64,000 bases of DNA from G963674665 sp963674665 (GTDB lineage: Bacteria; Desulfobacterota; Desulfovibrionia; Desulfovibrionales; Desulfovibrionaceae): assembly GCA_963674665.2 (NCBI GenBank), contig CAXXPL010000014.1, positions 1 to 64,000 of the forward strand, read 5' to 3'. Positions 1 through 8,335 of the stretch are shown here, one piece after another; within the stretch, counting starts at the first letter, position 1; every line of letters starts with the position of its first letter. A program made the position numbers and the translations under genes. The notes beneath the pieces were generated by a model that had not been told where the DNA came from, searched no databases, and saw only the letters and a program-made list of their open reading frames with translations.

Positions 1-183
1 GACGCCCAGGTCCGTATGGTCCAGCGCCGGGGAGACGATCAGCTCCCTGCGTCGCAGCTCGCGCTCCCGTTCCAGCTCCTCCCTGGTTCGGGCCAGCTCC
101 GTTTCGAGTTCCGCGATTTTCTCGGTAAGATTTTCCACCACGCCAGTCTCCGCCTTTCTCGGGTTGTGGACACCGGTTCTCAT
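1..183 (-). CDS. N-terminal part of an unidentified coiled-coil protein (cut by window edge)
   Basis: An open frame reads leftward from an ATG at 181-183 and runs off the window, giving 61 residues. The stretch from about residue 15 to 48 is very rich in Glu, Arg and Leu (for example ELETELARTREELERERE), which is typical of a coiled coil. A weak ribosome site (ACAGGT) lies a few bases upstream of the start. The C-terminal part that would identify the protein lies outside the window. Such a short helical N-terminus occurs in signalling proteins such as sensor kinases, but nothing here proves that. Confidence 0.5.
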   Translation of the reverse strand, partial: MRTGVHNPRKAETGVVENLTEKIAELETELARTREELERERELRRRELIVSPALDHTDLGV

Positions 184-520
184 TGAATCATACCTGTAAT
201 TTCGGAGAAATTGCAAGTGCGGGATCATTGTTTTGGTGGGAAGGGGGCGAAGTTATGTGAAATAGTAATGTTGCAATGCCGTATAAAATTCTGAACAACT
301 TTGTTCGATATTCTTCGAAGAGATGTGGTTGAGAAAGAAAATGTGGGTAAGTAGTGACAGTTTACGTGTATTCATGGAATACAATAATTCTCGTTTGGAT
401 AGTATAATTGCTTGACGCGGGCGATAAGACACATTCCTCCTTTTCTGGAATGCTATGGCGGGGCATGTGCAAAGAAAAAGGGAGCGGAGCAGGCGCCCCG
501 CACCCTGTAGTGGAAGGCGG
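184..520. other. Intergenic region, no gene seen
   Basis: AT-richer than its surroundings, between the leftward partial gene and the 3' end of the broken msrAB gene. I see no convincing reading frame, RNA gene or terminator. It should contain the promoter of the leftward gene, but no clear -35/-10 pair stands out. Confidence 0.4.
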
Positions 521-1676
521 TTATTGAAAGATTTTAAGGTACTCCCCGTACCCCTCGGCCTGAAGCTTGTCCTTGGGAATGAAGCGCAAGGACGCCGAGT
601 TGATGCAGTAGCGTTTGCCTGTCGGCTTGGGGCCGTCGTCGAACACGTGCCCCAGGTGGGAGTCCGCGTACAGGCTGCGCACCTCTGTGCGGGTCATGAA
701 CAGTGACCTGTCTGTCTTTTCCACGATGTTGTCAGCATCCAGGGGTTTGGTGAAGCTGGGCCAGCCCGTGCCGGAATCGAACTTGTCAGAGGAGCTGAAC
801 AGGGGCTCGCCCGAGACCACGTCCACGTATATGCCCTCCTGGTGGTTGTCCCAGAATTCGTTCTTGAAAGGCGGCTCCGTGCCCTCCTCCTGGGTCACCT
901 CGAACTGCAGCTCGGTGAGCCGCTTGCGCAGAGTGGCCTGGTCCGGCTTGTTGTGGGTCTTCCATGAAGGTTTGGCCGTGGCACCCTCCGTGCCTCCTCC
1001 GGCAGTTTTTTTTCTGCCACCCCAGGCCTGATCCAGAAAGCACTGCCTGCCTGAAAACACCCGGTAGTTGTTGTATTGCCCAGGGTTTTTGTCCGCATAC
1101 CCCTGGTGGGTAGTCCTCGGCCGGGTAGAACTTCATGGCGGGGCGTATGACTGTGGCGATGGGCCTTTTCGAACAGCCCTGAATGCCTCCAGGGCCAACT
1201 TGGACTCCTCGGCCAGACGCTTCTGCTCCTCGTCGTGATAGAAGATGGCCGTGGTGTACTGCTCGCCTCGGTCGGCGAACTGCCCCCCCGCGTCCGTGGG
1301 GGTCGATGGTCCGCCAGAAACCGTCCAGCAGGTCCTGATAGCTGATCTTCCTCGGGTCGAAGGTCACCCGCACAGCTTCCAGGTGTCCGGTGGTTGCCGG
1401 TGCAGATCTGCTTGTAGGTGGGGTTCTCCACATGCCCCCCGGTGTAGCCGGAGACAACCTCCAGCACCCCGCCGAGCTTTTCCAGATCGTGCTCCACGCA
1501 CCAGAAACACCCCCCCGCGAAGGTGGCGACCACTGGTATTGGCTTTTTCTCATTGTGGGGGCCTCCATAACGTCCTTTTGGCTCTGGCCGGCAAAGGCCA
1601 AGGTCAGAATAGCGCAGAACAGTGTTAATAGAGCCAGACCAGCCAGCAAGGGTTTCTTGGCTTTGTTTTTCATCAT
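521..1676 (-). pseudogene. msrAB: Broken msrAB (peptide methionine sulfoxide reductase A-B fusion)
   Basis: Repairs oxidised methionine residues; the MsrA half acts on the S-sulfoxide and the MsrB half on the R-sulfoxide. Reading leftward from 1676 there is a signal peptide (MMKNKAKKPLLAGLALLTLF), then in another frame the MsrA active site GGCFWCVEH and SGYTGGHVENPTYKQICTG, then back in the first frame GHLEAVRVTFDP, then further shifts around 1080-1280. The MsrB half is intact from about 1060 to 521 and keeps RYCINSASLRFIP with the catalytic Cys. At least three to four frameshifts are needed to rebuild the fusion, so no full-length product is expected from this sequence. MsrB might still be made if internally initiated. 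The signal peptide implies a periplasmic enzyme. Start chosen because AGGTGCGAA precedes the ATG pair. Confidence 0.85.
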
Positions 1677-1828
1677 TTCGCACCTGTTGGCGTAAAAGGC
1701 TGCGTCACGGCCTTAATTCCTTCCAATTGGGTATATATAATACCTGTAGAGCCCGGCGCAAGGTGTGGGAGGAAAAAGGGAGGGGAATGAAGAGGGGAGA
1801 AAGAGTTTACCGTATACTCGGTTCGCGG

Positions 1829-2260
1829 TTAACTTGCTTTCTTACTGCGTTTTTTTGTTGAGCCTTTCTCTGTCCCTTGCTTTGGGAGCTTACGGATTCT
1901 CCGTATCCATGTGGACACATCCGGATCCATGCGGGCCAATACACCGGGTTGCCTGTCCCCGGCATCCTCGTATTCGGCCAGGAGGATGAGCATCCTGCCC
2001 AGATCCGGCGCATAGGGTAAAAGTTCCACAGTCAGCCAACTCAGAAAAATCGCGTAAAACGCCCGCATCTGAGCATTTCTCGGCGAGTGTCTGAACAATA
2101 TAAAAAAGAGGTTCATCATAGGGGATGGGGGTATTGAGAAAAAATCCCAGGTCGTGGAGGCGGGTTAATATTTTTTGTGCAGCGTCGTAGGCTGCTGCGC
2201 GGCCTACGGTAGAGGCAATACGCGCGATTGCGGTTCCAACAGGTGAAAAGCTATAAATAT
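1829..2260 (-). pseudogene. Frameshifted fragment of an unknown gene, abutting the IS end
   Basis: Reading leftward, one frame from about 2260 to 2010 gives a protein-like sequence (for example SFSPVGTAIARIASTVGR and HDLGFFLNTPIPYDEPLFY). A second frame then continues with LPYAPDLGRMLILLAEYEDA and a basic C-terminal tail ending at 1829. Neither frame alone has a start that fits. The upstream part stops close to the IS1595-type inverted repeat at 2313-2337, so this may be the 3' remnant of a gene cut by that insertion. I recognise no family. The call rests only on the protein-like character of the two frames. Confidence 0.3.
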
Positions 2261-2312
2261 GTTAAAATTTGTGTTTCGAGAGACTTTTTTGTATAAATTT
2301 TGAATTATTACA

Positions 2313-2337
2313 ATGTGGCTATCCCCTTAACTCCGCA
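2313..2337. repeat. Left terminal inverted repeat of the IS1595-type element
   Basis: Begins ATGTGGCTATCCCC and matches the reverse complement of 3295-3319 at about 20 of 25 positions. Confidence 0.65.
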
Positions 2338-2359
2338 TAAGGTGACAGGGGCGGCATTA

Positions 2360-3247
2360 TGAGCAAGCCCGCAGCAGGGCGATCAAAGCCTTACCCTGGC
2401 CAAAAACGACGGTTGAAACGGTAGCAGTTATTCATCGAGGTACTTCTGAAGATGCTTTCCCCATGACTCCATGATACGTGCCAAGAATGAATGCCTTTGC
2501 CTTGGAGATCAGGATGTTGACCCACTTGAGGACGTCGTGGCTGGGCTCACCTTTTCTTGGGTAGACCACCGTTGGGTTGTGTTCGTGCCCTATCTCCTTG
2601 ACGACGTTGAAGGCCGCCAATCCATCGGTTTTGATGGCCTGTGCGTCGGCCACGTGTTTCTCAAGAACAGCTTTGATACGTTCACCATCAACGTTTTCCA
2701 GTACTTCCATTCTGGCGAACGTGATCGCTTCATCCCGTGTTGCCGCCATGACGAGGACAGGCATTTTGCTGGTTCCGCGACCTCGCTTGTCGCCACTCTT
2801 CTTGATTCCGCCGTTGAAGAAGGCGTCATCGACCTGTATGAGACCGGCGAGCTGATAATTCGGCGTCCCTGGCCTCCATGGCCTTGCGAATCTTGTGGAG
2901 CATGGTCCAGGAACACTTAAGCCCGATGTCAATCTTGCGGGACAGCGCAAGGGCCGAGAGGCCACGTTTGTCAGTAGCTACCAGGTAGATGGCCCAGAAC
3001 CATTTGATGAGTGGGGTCCTGGTGCGATGCATGACCGTACCAGCAGTCAACGATGTCTGGTGCTTGCACTCAACACATTGATACAACCTGCGTTTCTCAA
3101 GGAAGAAGGCCTCGTGACAGCCGCATTGAGGGACAATGGAAACCATCGGGCCAGCGCAGTTCGAGCAGGCGCTTCCTACAGGCTTTCTCAGTGCCGAACC
3201 GACGCTGAAAAGTAATCATGGTCCATGTCGAGATAGGGCTTGGGCAT
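2360..3247 (-). pseudogene. IS1595 family transposase, multiply frameshifted
   Basis: Leftward from an ATG at 3247 (MPKPYLDMDHDY) the protein can be followed only by changing frame. The parts are FQRRFGTEKACRKRLLELRW, then QCGCHEAFFLEKRRLYQC (zinc ribbon), then in a third frame LIQVDDAFFNGGIKKSG and LEKHVADAQAIKTDGLAAF, and near the end LGTYHGVMGK and CYRFNRRFW. At least three frameshifts and an in-frame stop separate them. DDAFFNGG and KTDG match the DDE-type catalytic region of ISXO2-like transposases. Not functional as sequenced. Confidence 0.8.
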
Positions 3248-3294
3248 GACATACCTCCGCCTACATCTATATTCTTTTTAGAATAGGCCTATTT

Positions 3295-3319
3295 TGCGGA
3301 AGCAAGGCAATAGCCACAT
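3295..3319. repeat. Right terminal inverted repeat of the IS1595-type element
   Basis: Reverse complement begins ATGTGGCTATTGCC; partner of 2313-2337. Confidence 0.65.
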
Positions 3320-3460
3320 AAACAGATAGAAGAGACTATAGAACGAGTCAAATATCTTTTCTTCAGATATCTGGTTGTGCGAATATTTATAACAAATTGT
3401 TATAATAGTTATATTAACCGAAATAGTGTGGGATTGAAGGAGGTTTAGGAAGGGGGAGCG

Positions 3461-3497
3461 CGAGGGGGAGAACCCTTTTCAAAGGGTGTCCCCCTCG
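3461..3497. terminator. GC-rich hairpin downstream of the SagB-like gene
   Basis: A near-perfect hairpin with outer arm CGAGGGGGA, inner arm ACCCTTT and a very short loop. It lies about 40 bases beyond the stop codon of the leftward gene ending at 3538. There is no clean T-run on the minus strand, so the terminator role is inferred from position. Similar hairpins recur at 26071, 50924, 51185 and 61211. Confidence 0.5.
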
Positions 3498-3537
3498 AAA
3501 AAGCCATTTTCTTTTTACTTTGCCGTATTCTTCCCAA

Positions 3538-5130
3538 CTACCCCCGCACCAGGCCCATGGCGGTGAGGTACAGGAGTTGGGTATCGTTGCCGAGGCGCAG
3601 CAGGGTGTTGGCCTCGGCGTCGAAGAACGCGCCGATGCCGCAGGCTCCCAGGCCCAGGGCGGTGGCCGCGAGATAGACCCTCTGCCCCAGCCGCCCGGCC
3701 TCGAGCATGGCGTGGCGGTAACAGCGCGCCCCTTTGTGGGACTCGAGGTTTGCGAGGTCAGTGAGGAACAGGAAGTGGGCGTTGGCGTTCTTGAGCCAGT
3801 GCTGCCCCAGGCAGACGTTTGCCAGGGAGTCGTGCACCACCCCGGCATGGAGGCGCGCGCAGGTGGGCGCGTGATTGTGCTCGTTCCTGAGCAGAAAGAG
3901 TCCGTCGCCGCAGGCCGCGCTGTCCACATTGCGCAGGGCGGCGGCCACGCGCACCGGAGGGGTGGGACAGTCCGGGGACATGCCCTCCGGGTCCATGGCG
4001 CAGACCATGTACACCACGGCGGCCATGAGTTCGGCGTTCAGATCCTCGGGCACGAAGTTGCGGCGCGACCGCCGCCCCATGATGCATTGGGCCAGGGTCG
4101 GCTGCGGCTTGTCGACTGGCAGTTCGGGCAGGGGTAGTGGCTTGAACTCCAGACCCTGGTTAAAGACCGCATTGCTTTTTTCGCTTATGTCGGCAGCTTT
4201 TCCCAGGTCGTGCCCCGCGGCGTGCAATCGCCGGATGGGTTCGTAGACAATCTCGTATTGCGAGACCACACTGGCGGATGCTCGGATGCCGCACACCGGT
4301 GCTTCCTTGTGCTCAAGGGGGGCGGGCACAGGAGTGATAGTGCAGTCATGTTGCGGCTTTTGAGGATAGGCAAAGATAACCGCAATGCAAGCCTCCCTGT
4401 CCTCCTTCAGACAGAGCATGGAGTTCATGGCCTCGTCGTCAAAGTCGTGGCGAACTACCGGGAAAAGGCCTTCCGCGCGCAGTGCCAGAAGCAGGTTCTC
4501 GATCACGTGCCCCCCGTCGAGGAGCACGTAACGGTAGGCCCGCTCCCGGTACTTCCAGGCGGAGCGGAAGAATATCCCGGTGAGAAGGAACACCGCCACC
4601 GCGTCCCCGCCGTCCTCGTATCCGCAGGCCCAGGCCGCCTTGCCCAGACAGTCCGTTGCTATGCCCAGGTCCAGCAGGTCATGCATATGGGGGCGATAAT
4701 GGTGCACGTTTCCGGACAGAGCCTCGGATCGGCAGGAGGCGGCGAGCCCGGTGTAGAGCTCGATGGGGTACAGAGCCCCGGCCGAGGCAGCCGCGCGGTA
4801 GTGGAACTCTCCCCTGTCGTGTCGGCTCCTGGCGGTGAGCCCGCAGGCCTGGGTCAGAACCTTGGAGAGGATCGGGAGCATGTTAGGGGGAGCCTTGCGG
4901 ATGGGCGCGACCGCCTCGTTCAGGACCTGTTGCGGCGTGAACAAAGGGAATGACAGGTCCTCGGGAAGGGGGTGCACCGTGAGGTCCAACTCTTGGGGGT
5001 AGTTCTTGAACACCTTGGGCTGATTGGCCCAGTCAAGGCCATGACCTCCCATGTTCCAACGATCGTGGCTGGTGAGCAGGTGATATTCAAGGGCTGTCAT
5101 TGCCTCGGACCCGTGTCGTTCGTCGCTCAT
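3538..5130 (-). CDS. SagB-type dehydrogenase (double nitroreductase fold, FMN-dependent family)
   Basis: 530 residues with two nitroreductase-like halves. The first half (about residues 90-270) has the SagB-type signature AAASAGALYPIELYTGL. The second half (from about residue 345) begins IMGRRSRRNFVPEDL and contains ALGLGACGIGAFFD, the usual FMN-fold elements. SagB/ThcOx proteins oxidise azolines to azoles during thiazole/oxazole peptide maturation, but many family members stand alone with unknown substrates. No cyclodehydratase (SagC/D) or precursor peptide is seen nearby, so a peptide-maturation role is not supported. It is cytoplasmic, without signal or membrane segments. The ATG at 5130 fits the homologous N-terminus. 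The bioY gene starts divergently 156 bases away. Confidence 0.85.
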   Translation of the reverse strand: MSDERHGSEAMTALEYHLLTSHDRWNMGGHGLDWANQPKVFKNYPQELDLTVHPLPEDLSFPLFTPQQVLNEAVAPIRKAPPNMLPILSKVLTQACGLTARSRHDRGEFHYRAAASAGALYPIELYTGLAASCRSEALSGNVHHYRPHMHDLLDLGIATDCLGKAAWACGYEDGGDAVAVFLLTGIFFRSAWKYRERAYRYVLLDGGHVIENLLLALRAEGLFPVVRHDFDDEAMNSMLCLKEDREACIAVIFAYPQKPQHDCTITPVPAPLEHKEAPVCGIRASASVVSQYEIVYEPIRRLHAAGHDLGKAADISEKSNAVFNQGLEFKPLPLPELPVDKPQPTLAQCIMGRRSRRNFVPEDLNAELMAAVVYMVCAMDPEGMSPDCPTPPVRVAAALRNVDSAACGDGLFLLRNEHNHAPTCARLHAGVVHDSLANVCLGQHWLKNANAHFLFLTDLANLESHKGARCYRHAMLEAGRLGQRVYLAATALGLGACGIGAFFDAEANTLLRLGNDTQLLYLTAMGLVRG

Positions 5131-5286
5131 GGAGCCTCCCAGGTCTTCCCGTAGGGCGGGTTGTCTTCTTGACCAGCCTCGGTGAGTTGTGGAAAAAGAA
5201 AGTGCTGTCCGTCAGTTCGACCTCTCCACGTAATCTTTGCATATCGATAGTACATCAACCCCTAGCCTGACGCCAAGGACCTGATA

Positions 5287-5841
5287 ATGTCCCAGAACTC
5301 TTTGACCTCTTTGCACGCTCTCGTGTGGATGTCGCTCTGCGCCGCACTCATCGCCGCCGGAGCCTTTGTTCACATCCCACTGGGACCCGTGCCCATCTCG
5401 CTGCAAACCATGTTCGTGCTCCTTGCGGGCTTTCTGCTCGGGCCGTGGCGTGGCGCGCTCACCCTGATCCTTTACGAGGTCGCCGGGCTTCTGGGCCTGC
5501 CGGTTTTTGCGGGGGGCAAATCAGGCCTGGCCGTGTTTCTCGGCCCCACGGGCGGATACCTGCTCGGTTTCATTGTCTGCGCCCTGGTCGCCGGTCTCGC
5601 GGTACGCGGCCTGAAGCCCGGGCAGACGCCCGGATGGGGCAAGCTGCTGCTCTTCGGTGGCCTGGGGTTGTTCAGCATCTACGCCATCGGCGTGCCACGC
5701 CTGGCCATGGTCATGGACGCCAGCCTGGGCAAGGCCTTTGCCGTGGGCATGCTGCCATTCCTCCCCGGCACCGTGCTGAAGCTGGCCGCGGCCAGCCTGG
5801 CCGGGAACCGCCTGCACAAGTGGAGGCTCATTCCCCTGTGA
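5287..5841 (+). CDS. bioY: BioY family biotin transporter (S component)
   Basis: 184 residues, almost entirely hydrophobic with about six membrane segments, and the BioY hallmarks FVHIPLGPVPISLQTMFVLL near the N-terminus and GPTGGYLLGF mid-protein. BioY is the biotin-binding membrane component of ECF-type vitamin importers and can also work alone at low capacity. AAGGA lies upstream of the ATG. A BioM-type ATPase follows after 186 bases. The membrane partner BioN is not present. Length is normal for the family. Confidence 0.93.
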   Translation: MSQNSLTSLHALVWMSLCAALIAAGAFVHIPLGPVPISLQTMFVLLAGFLLGPWRGALTLILYEVAGLLGLPVFAGGKSGLAVFLGPTGGYLLGFIVCALVAGLAVRGLKPGQTPGWGKLLLFGGLGLFSIYAIGVPRLAMVMDASLGKAFAVGMLPFLPGTVLKLAAASLAGNRLHKWRLIPL

Positions 5842-5883
5842 AGGAAGCACTGCATAATTGCCCCCTGGCTTTGTTGCTGCGAG

Positions 5884-5931
5884 AAGGCAAATCCTCGTGT
5901 ATTATAAATACACGTCGGCCTTGCCTTTTCC
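5884..5931 (+). terminator. Stem-loop between bioY and the bioM-like gene
   Basis: Two nested stems: outer AAGGCAA/TTGCCTT and inner CGTGTATT/AATACACG with a three-base loop, followed by TTTTCCTT. It may terminate or attenuate transcription after bioY, so the ATPase gene may be expressed at a lower level or from its own promoter. Confidence 0.5.
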
Positions 5932-6027
5932 TTGCGCCTTGCCAGCGAACAATTCTACAGTACCTCAGAAAAAATGAGATTAATCAGCGCTTCCCAAAAC
6001 AGCCTTCCCATTAAGATATAACACACC

Positions 6028-6831
6028 ATGACCTCTCCCCTTATTCAGGCCACAAACCTTTGCTACGCCTACCCTGGTCAGGATCCCGACAGCTCCAGGG
6101 GCGCGGCATTGCGGAACATCAGCTTTTCCCTGCCCGCTGGCGCCCTGTTGTGCCTCGGCGGGGTCAACGGCTGCGGCAAATCCACGCTGTTGACCCTGCT
6201 GGCGGGACTTGCCGGCCCGGACAACGGTGAACTGGTGATCCAAGAGCATCGCGCGCCGGGCAGGGAGCGCGACATTCGCGCCTGCACCGCCCTGTGCATG
6301 CAGGAGCCGGACGTGCAGATCCTCGGCCCCACCCCCAGAGAGGACCTGGCCCTGTGCCTGAAGGGGAGGGACAGTGACAACACCGGCAGGATAGAGGACA
6401 TGGCCAGGCGTTTCGGCCTGGAGCACTGCCTGGACGAGCCTGTGCATACCCTGTCCGGGGGGCAGAAGCGCAAGCTCTGCCTTGCCACCGCCCTGCTCTC
6501 CCGCGACGAACGCAGGGGGGGAGGGCGCGAGGAAGGACAGGGCAAGGGAGCCGTTCTGCTTCTGGATGAACCCTGCAGTGGCCTGGACTACCCCGCCATC
6601 CGCGAGATGCGGGGCATTTTGGCGGACAACAAGGCACGGGGTCTGACTCAGATACTCACCACCCACGACCTCGAGCCCCTGCTGGACCTGGCGGACATCC
6701 TGGGACTCATGGACAGGGGGCGGCTGGTCCACTTCGGCGCGCCCATGGATGTTCTCCCCTTTGCCAGGGAGTGCGGCGTGCGCCCCCCGTGTGGATGGAA
6801 ACCGGGCGAGGCTCTTCCGGCCTGGGAATAG
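6028..6831 (+). CDS. bioM: ECF-type ABC transporter ATPase, BioM-like
   Basis: 267 residues with a complete ABC ATPase set: Walker A GGVNGCGKSTLL (about residue 47), signature LSGGQKRKLCLATALL (about 144), Walker B AVLLLDEPCSGLD (about 178) and switch His in LTTHDLEPLL. It is most like the ATPases that energise vitamin uptake with BioY, and its position after bioY supports biotin. A Gly/Arg/Glu-rich insertion (DERRGGGREEGQGKG) just before Walker B is unusual. No BioN membrane subunit is seen in the window, so it must use a partner encoded elsewhere or work with BioY alone. The ribosome site is weak. Confidence 0.85.
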   Translation: MTSPLIQATNLCYAYPGQDPDSSRGAALRNISFSLPAGALLCLGGVNGCGKSTLLTLLAGLAGPDNGELVIQEHRAPGRERDIRACTALCMQEPDVQILGPTPREDLALCLKGRDSDNTGRIEDMARRFGLEHCLDEPVHTLSGGQKRKLCLATALLSRDERRGGGREEGQGKGAVLLLDEPCSGLDYPAIREMRGILADNKARGLTQILTTHDLEPLLDLADILGLMDRGRLVHFGAPMDVLPFARECGVRPPCGWKPGEALPAWE

Positions 6832-7051
6832 GCGGTTTTTTTCACTCATCCAGTCAACCAATTATTTCGTCGCAGGTCTTAGTCTTTATAGGAAGTGCTT
6901 CACCCACGTGCTCTCCTGTCCCTGGCCTCACATCATTGAAGGCCTTTGGAAGGGGGGCGAAAACCTCGACCAGGTAAGTATAACTCGCCTTCTTGACTTC
7001 TGACAGGTTCCGGTTACCTAACCGATATCGTTCTTACCCAAGGGGATATTC

Positions 7052-8335
7052 GTGAAGGTATTTATCAGCATCGTCCTGATTTTGTTCATTCTTGGGGCTG
7101 CCGGGGCGGGCGGTTATTACATCTACGAGAACCGCCCCAAGCCGCATAAGCAGGAAGAGCTGCGAGAGGTGCTCATTCCCGTGCGGACCGCTCCCTTGCG
7201 CACAACGCCGTTTCGTAGGCAGATATCCCTGCTGGGCACGGCCCGGGCGCAACGCCAGGCAGAAATACAGGCCGAGGTCTCAGGCTCCGTGACCTGGATC
7301 AGCCCCGACTGCGAGCTCGGACTTCCGGTCAAGGCCGGACAGGAACTCGTGCGCCTGGATACCGAACCCTACCGCATCGCCCTGGAACAGGCCAAGGCCT
7401 CGCTAACCGAGAAGATCGCCGCCGTGACCCTGCTGGGCATCGAGAACAGCACCGAGAAGGCCAAGCTCGAGCAGGTGACCCTGGAACTCGAGGCCGCGGA
7501 GAACGAGTACCAGCGCAAGTTGAAGCTCCATGGGCGGGGCGTGGTGGCAACGTCCGAGCTGGACTCGGAGCGCAAGGTCTATCTACAGAACAAGAACGCG
7601 TTTCTGACCCAGGAGTCGCGGGTGAGCTCCTCCGAGGCTCTCCTGTTGCAGTCCGAAGCCGCGCGCATGAAGGCCGAGGCCGATCGCGACACCGCGGCCC
7701 TGAACCTCCGCCGCGCAACCCTGAGAGCCCCTTTTGACGGGCATGTTGCCTCGCGCTCCGTGGACCTGGGGGACCGTCTGCAGGTGGGGGCGGAGGCTTT
7801 CTCTGTGGTGGATTTCTCCACCGTGATCATCGACCTGGATATCCCCTCCCATTATCTCGATCTTGCCAGGATAGACGGAAAGGCGTTGGTGAGTGCCAGG
7901 AAAGGCGGCAGGCAGTACGAGGGGGTGCTCAAATACATCTCCCCCCGCGCCAATAATGCGACTCGTCTGTTCGGGGCTCAGGTCTATGTGCCCAACCCCA
8001 GCGGCAAGGTGGTAAACCCCGGGCAGTTTGTGCATGTTTCCATGCTCGAACCCGTGGCGGGCGAGCGCATGGTCCTGCCCTTTGCCGCGCTCACAGAGGA
8101 CGGCAAAGGCGTGTACGTGTTTTTGGTGGCCGACAACCCGGACAAAGGTGGCCCGCCCCTGGCCAGGAAGCAGTATGTGAACGTGCTCTGGCAGCAGGGG
8201 CAGCAGGCGGTGGTGGAAGGCCTGGAGCCCGGCGGCCTGCTTGTGACACACGGGCAGGAGGATCTGGTGGATGGCGCGCCTCTGCGCGTCCTGGAAAATC
8301 CCCCTTCAGAAGGGGGCGGAGCAGACCGCTCGTGA
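7052..8335 (+). CDS. RND efflux periplasmic adaptor (HlyD/AcrA family)
   Basis: 427 residues. An N-terminal membrane anchor (about residues 3-22) is followed by a barrel-sandwich half (QAEIQAEVSGSVTWIS), a coiled-coil hairpin of about 100 residues (KAKLEQVTLELEAAENEYQR), the second half-barrel (LRRATLRAPFDGHVASRSV) and a beta-barrel domain. This is the classic membrane-fusion protein order. It links an inner-membrane RND pump to an outer-membrane channel. Its stop overlaps the GTG start of the pump gene, so the two are translationally coupled. No TolC-like gene is present in the window. Confidence 0.93.
   Translation: MKVFISIVLILFILGAAGAGGYYIYENRPKPHKQEELREVLIPVRTAPLRTTPFRRQISLLGTARAQRQAEIQAEVSGSVTWISPDCELGLPVKAGQELVRLDTEPYRIALEQAKASLTEKIAAVTLLGIENSTEKAKLEQVTLELEAAENEYQRKLKLHGRGVVATSELDSERKVYLQNKNAFLTQESRVSSSEALLLQSEAARMKAEADRDTAALNLRRATLRAPFDGHVASRSVDLGDRLQVGAEAFSVVDFSTVIIDLDIPSHYLDLARIDGKALVSARKGGRQYEGVLKYISPRANNATRLFGAQVYVPNPSGKVVNPGQFVHVSMLEPVAGERMVLPFAALTEDGKGVYVFLVADNPDKGGPPLARKQYVNVLWQQGQQAVVEGLEPGGLLVTHGQEDLVDGAPLRVLENPPSEGGGADRS

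Larger units (their letters stand above)
2313..3319 (-). mobile_element. Decayed IS1595-type insertion sequence
   Basis: A roughly 1.0-kb element bounded by imperfect terminal inverted repeats of 25 bases (2313-2337 and 3295-3319, about 20 of 25 matching, both starting ATGTGGCTAT). It carries a leftward transposase with an N-terminal zinc ribbon and an ISXO2-like catalytic domain, as in the IS1595 family. The transposase is broken in several places, so the element cannot move by itself. I see no clear target-site duplication, which fits an old insertion. Confidence 0.75.

Noticed and set aside
5131..5286. Search for a biotin regulator (BirA-type) operator before bioY
   Set aside because: No TTGTAAAC-type dyad is present in the gap.
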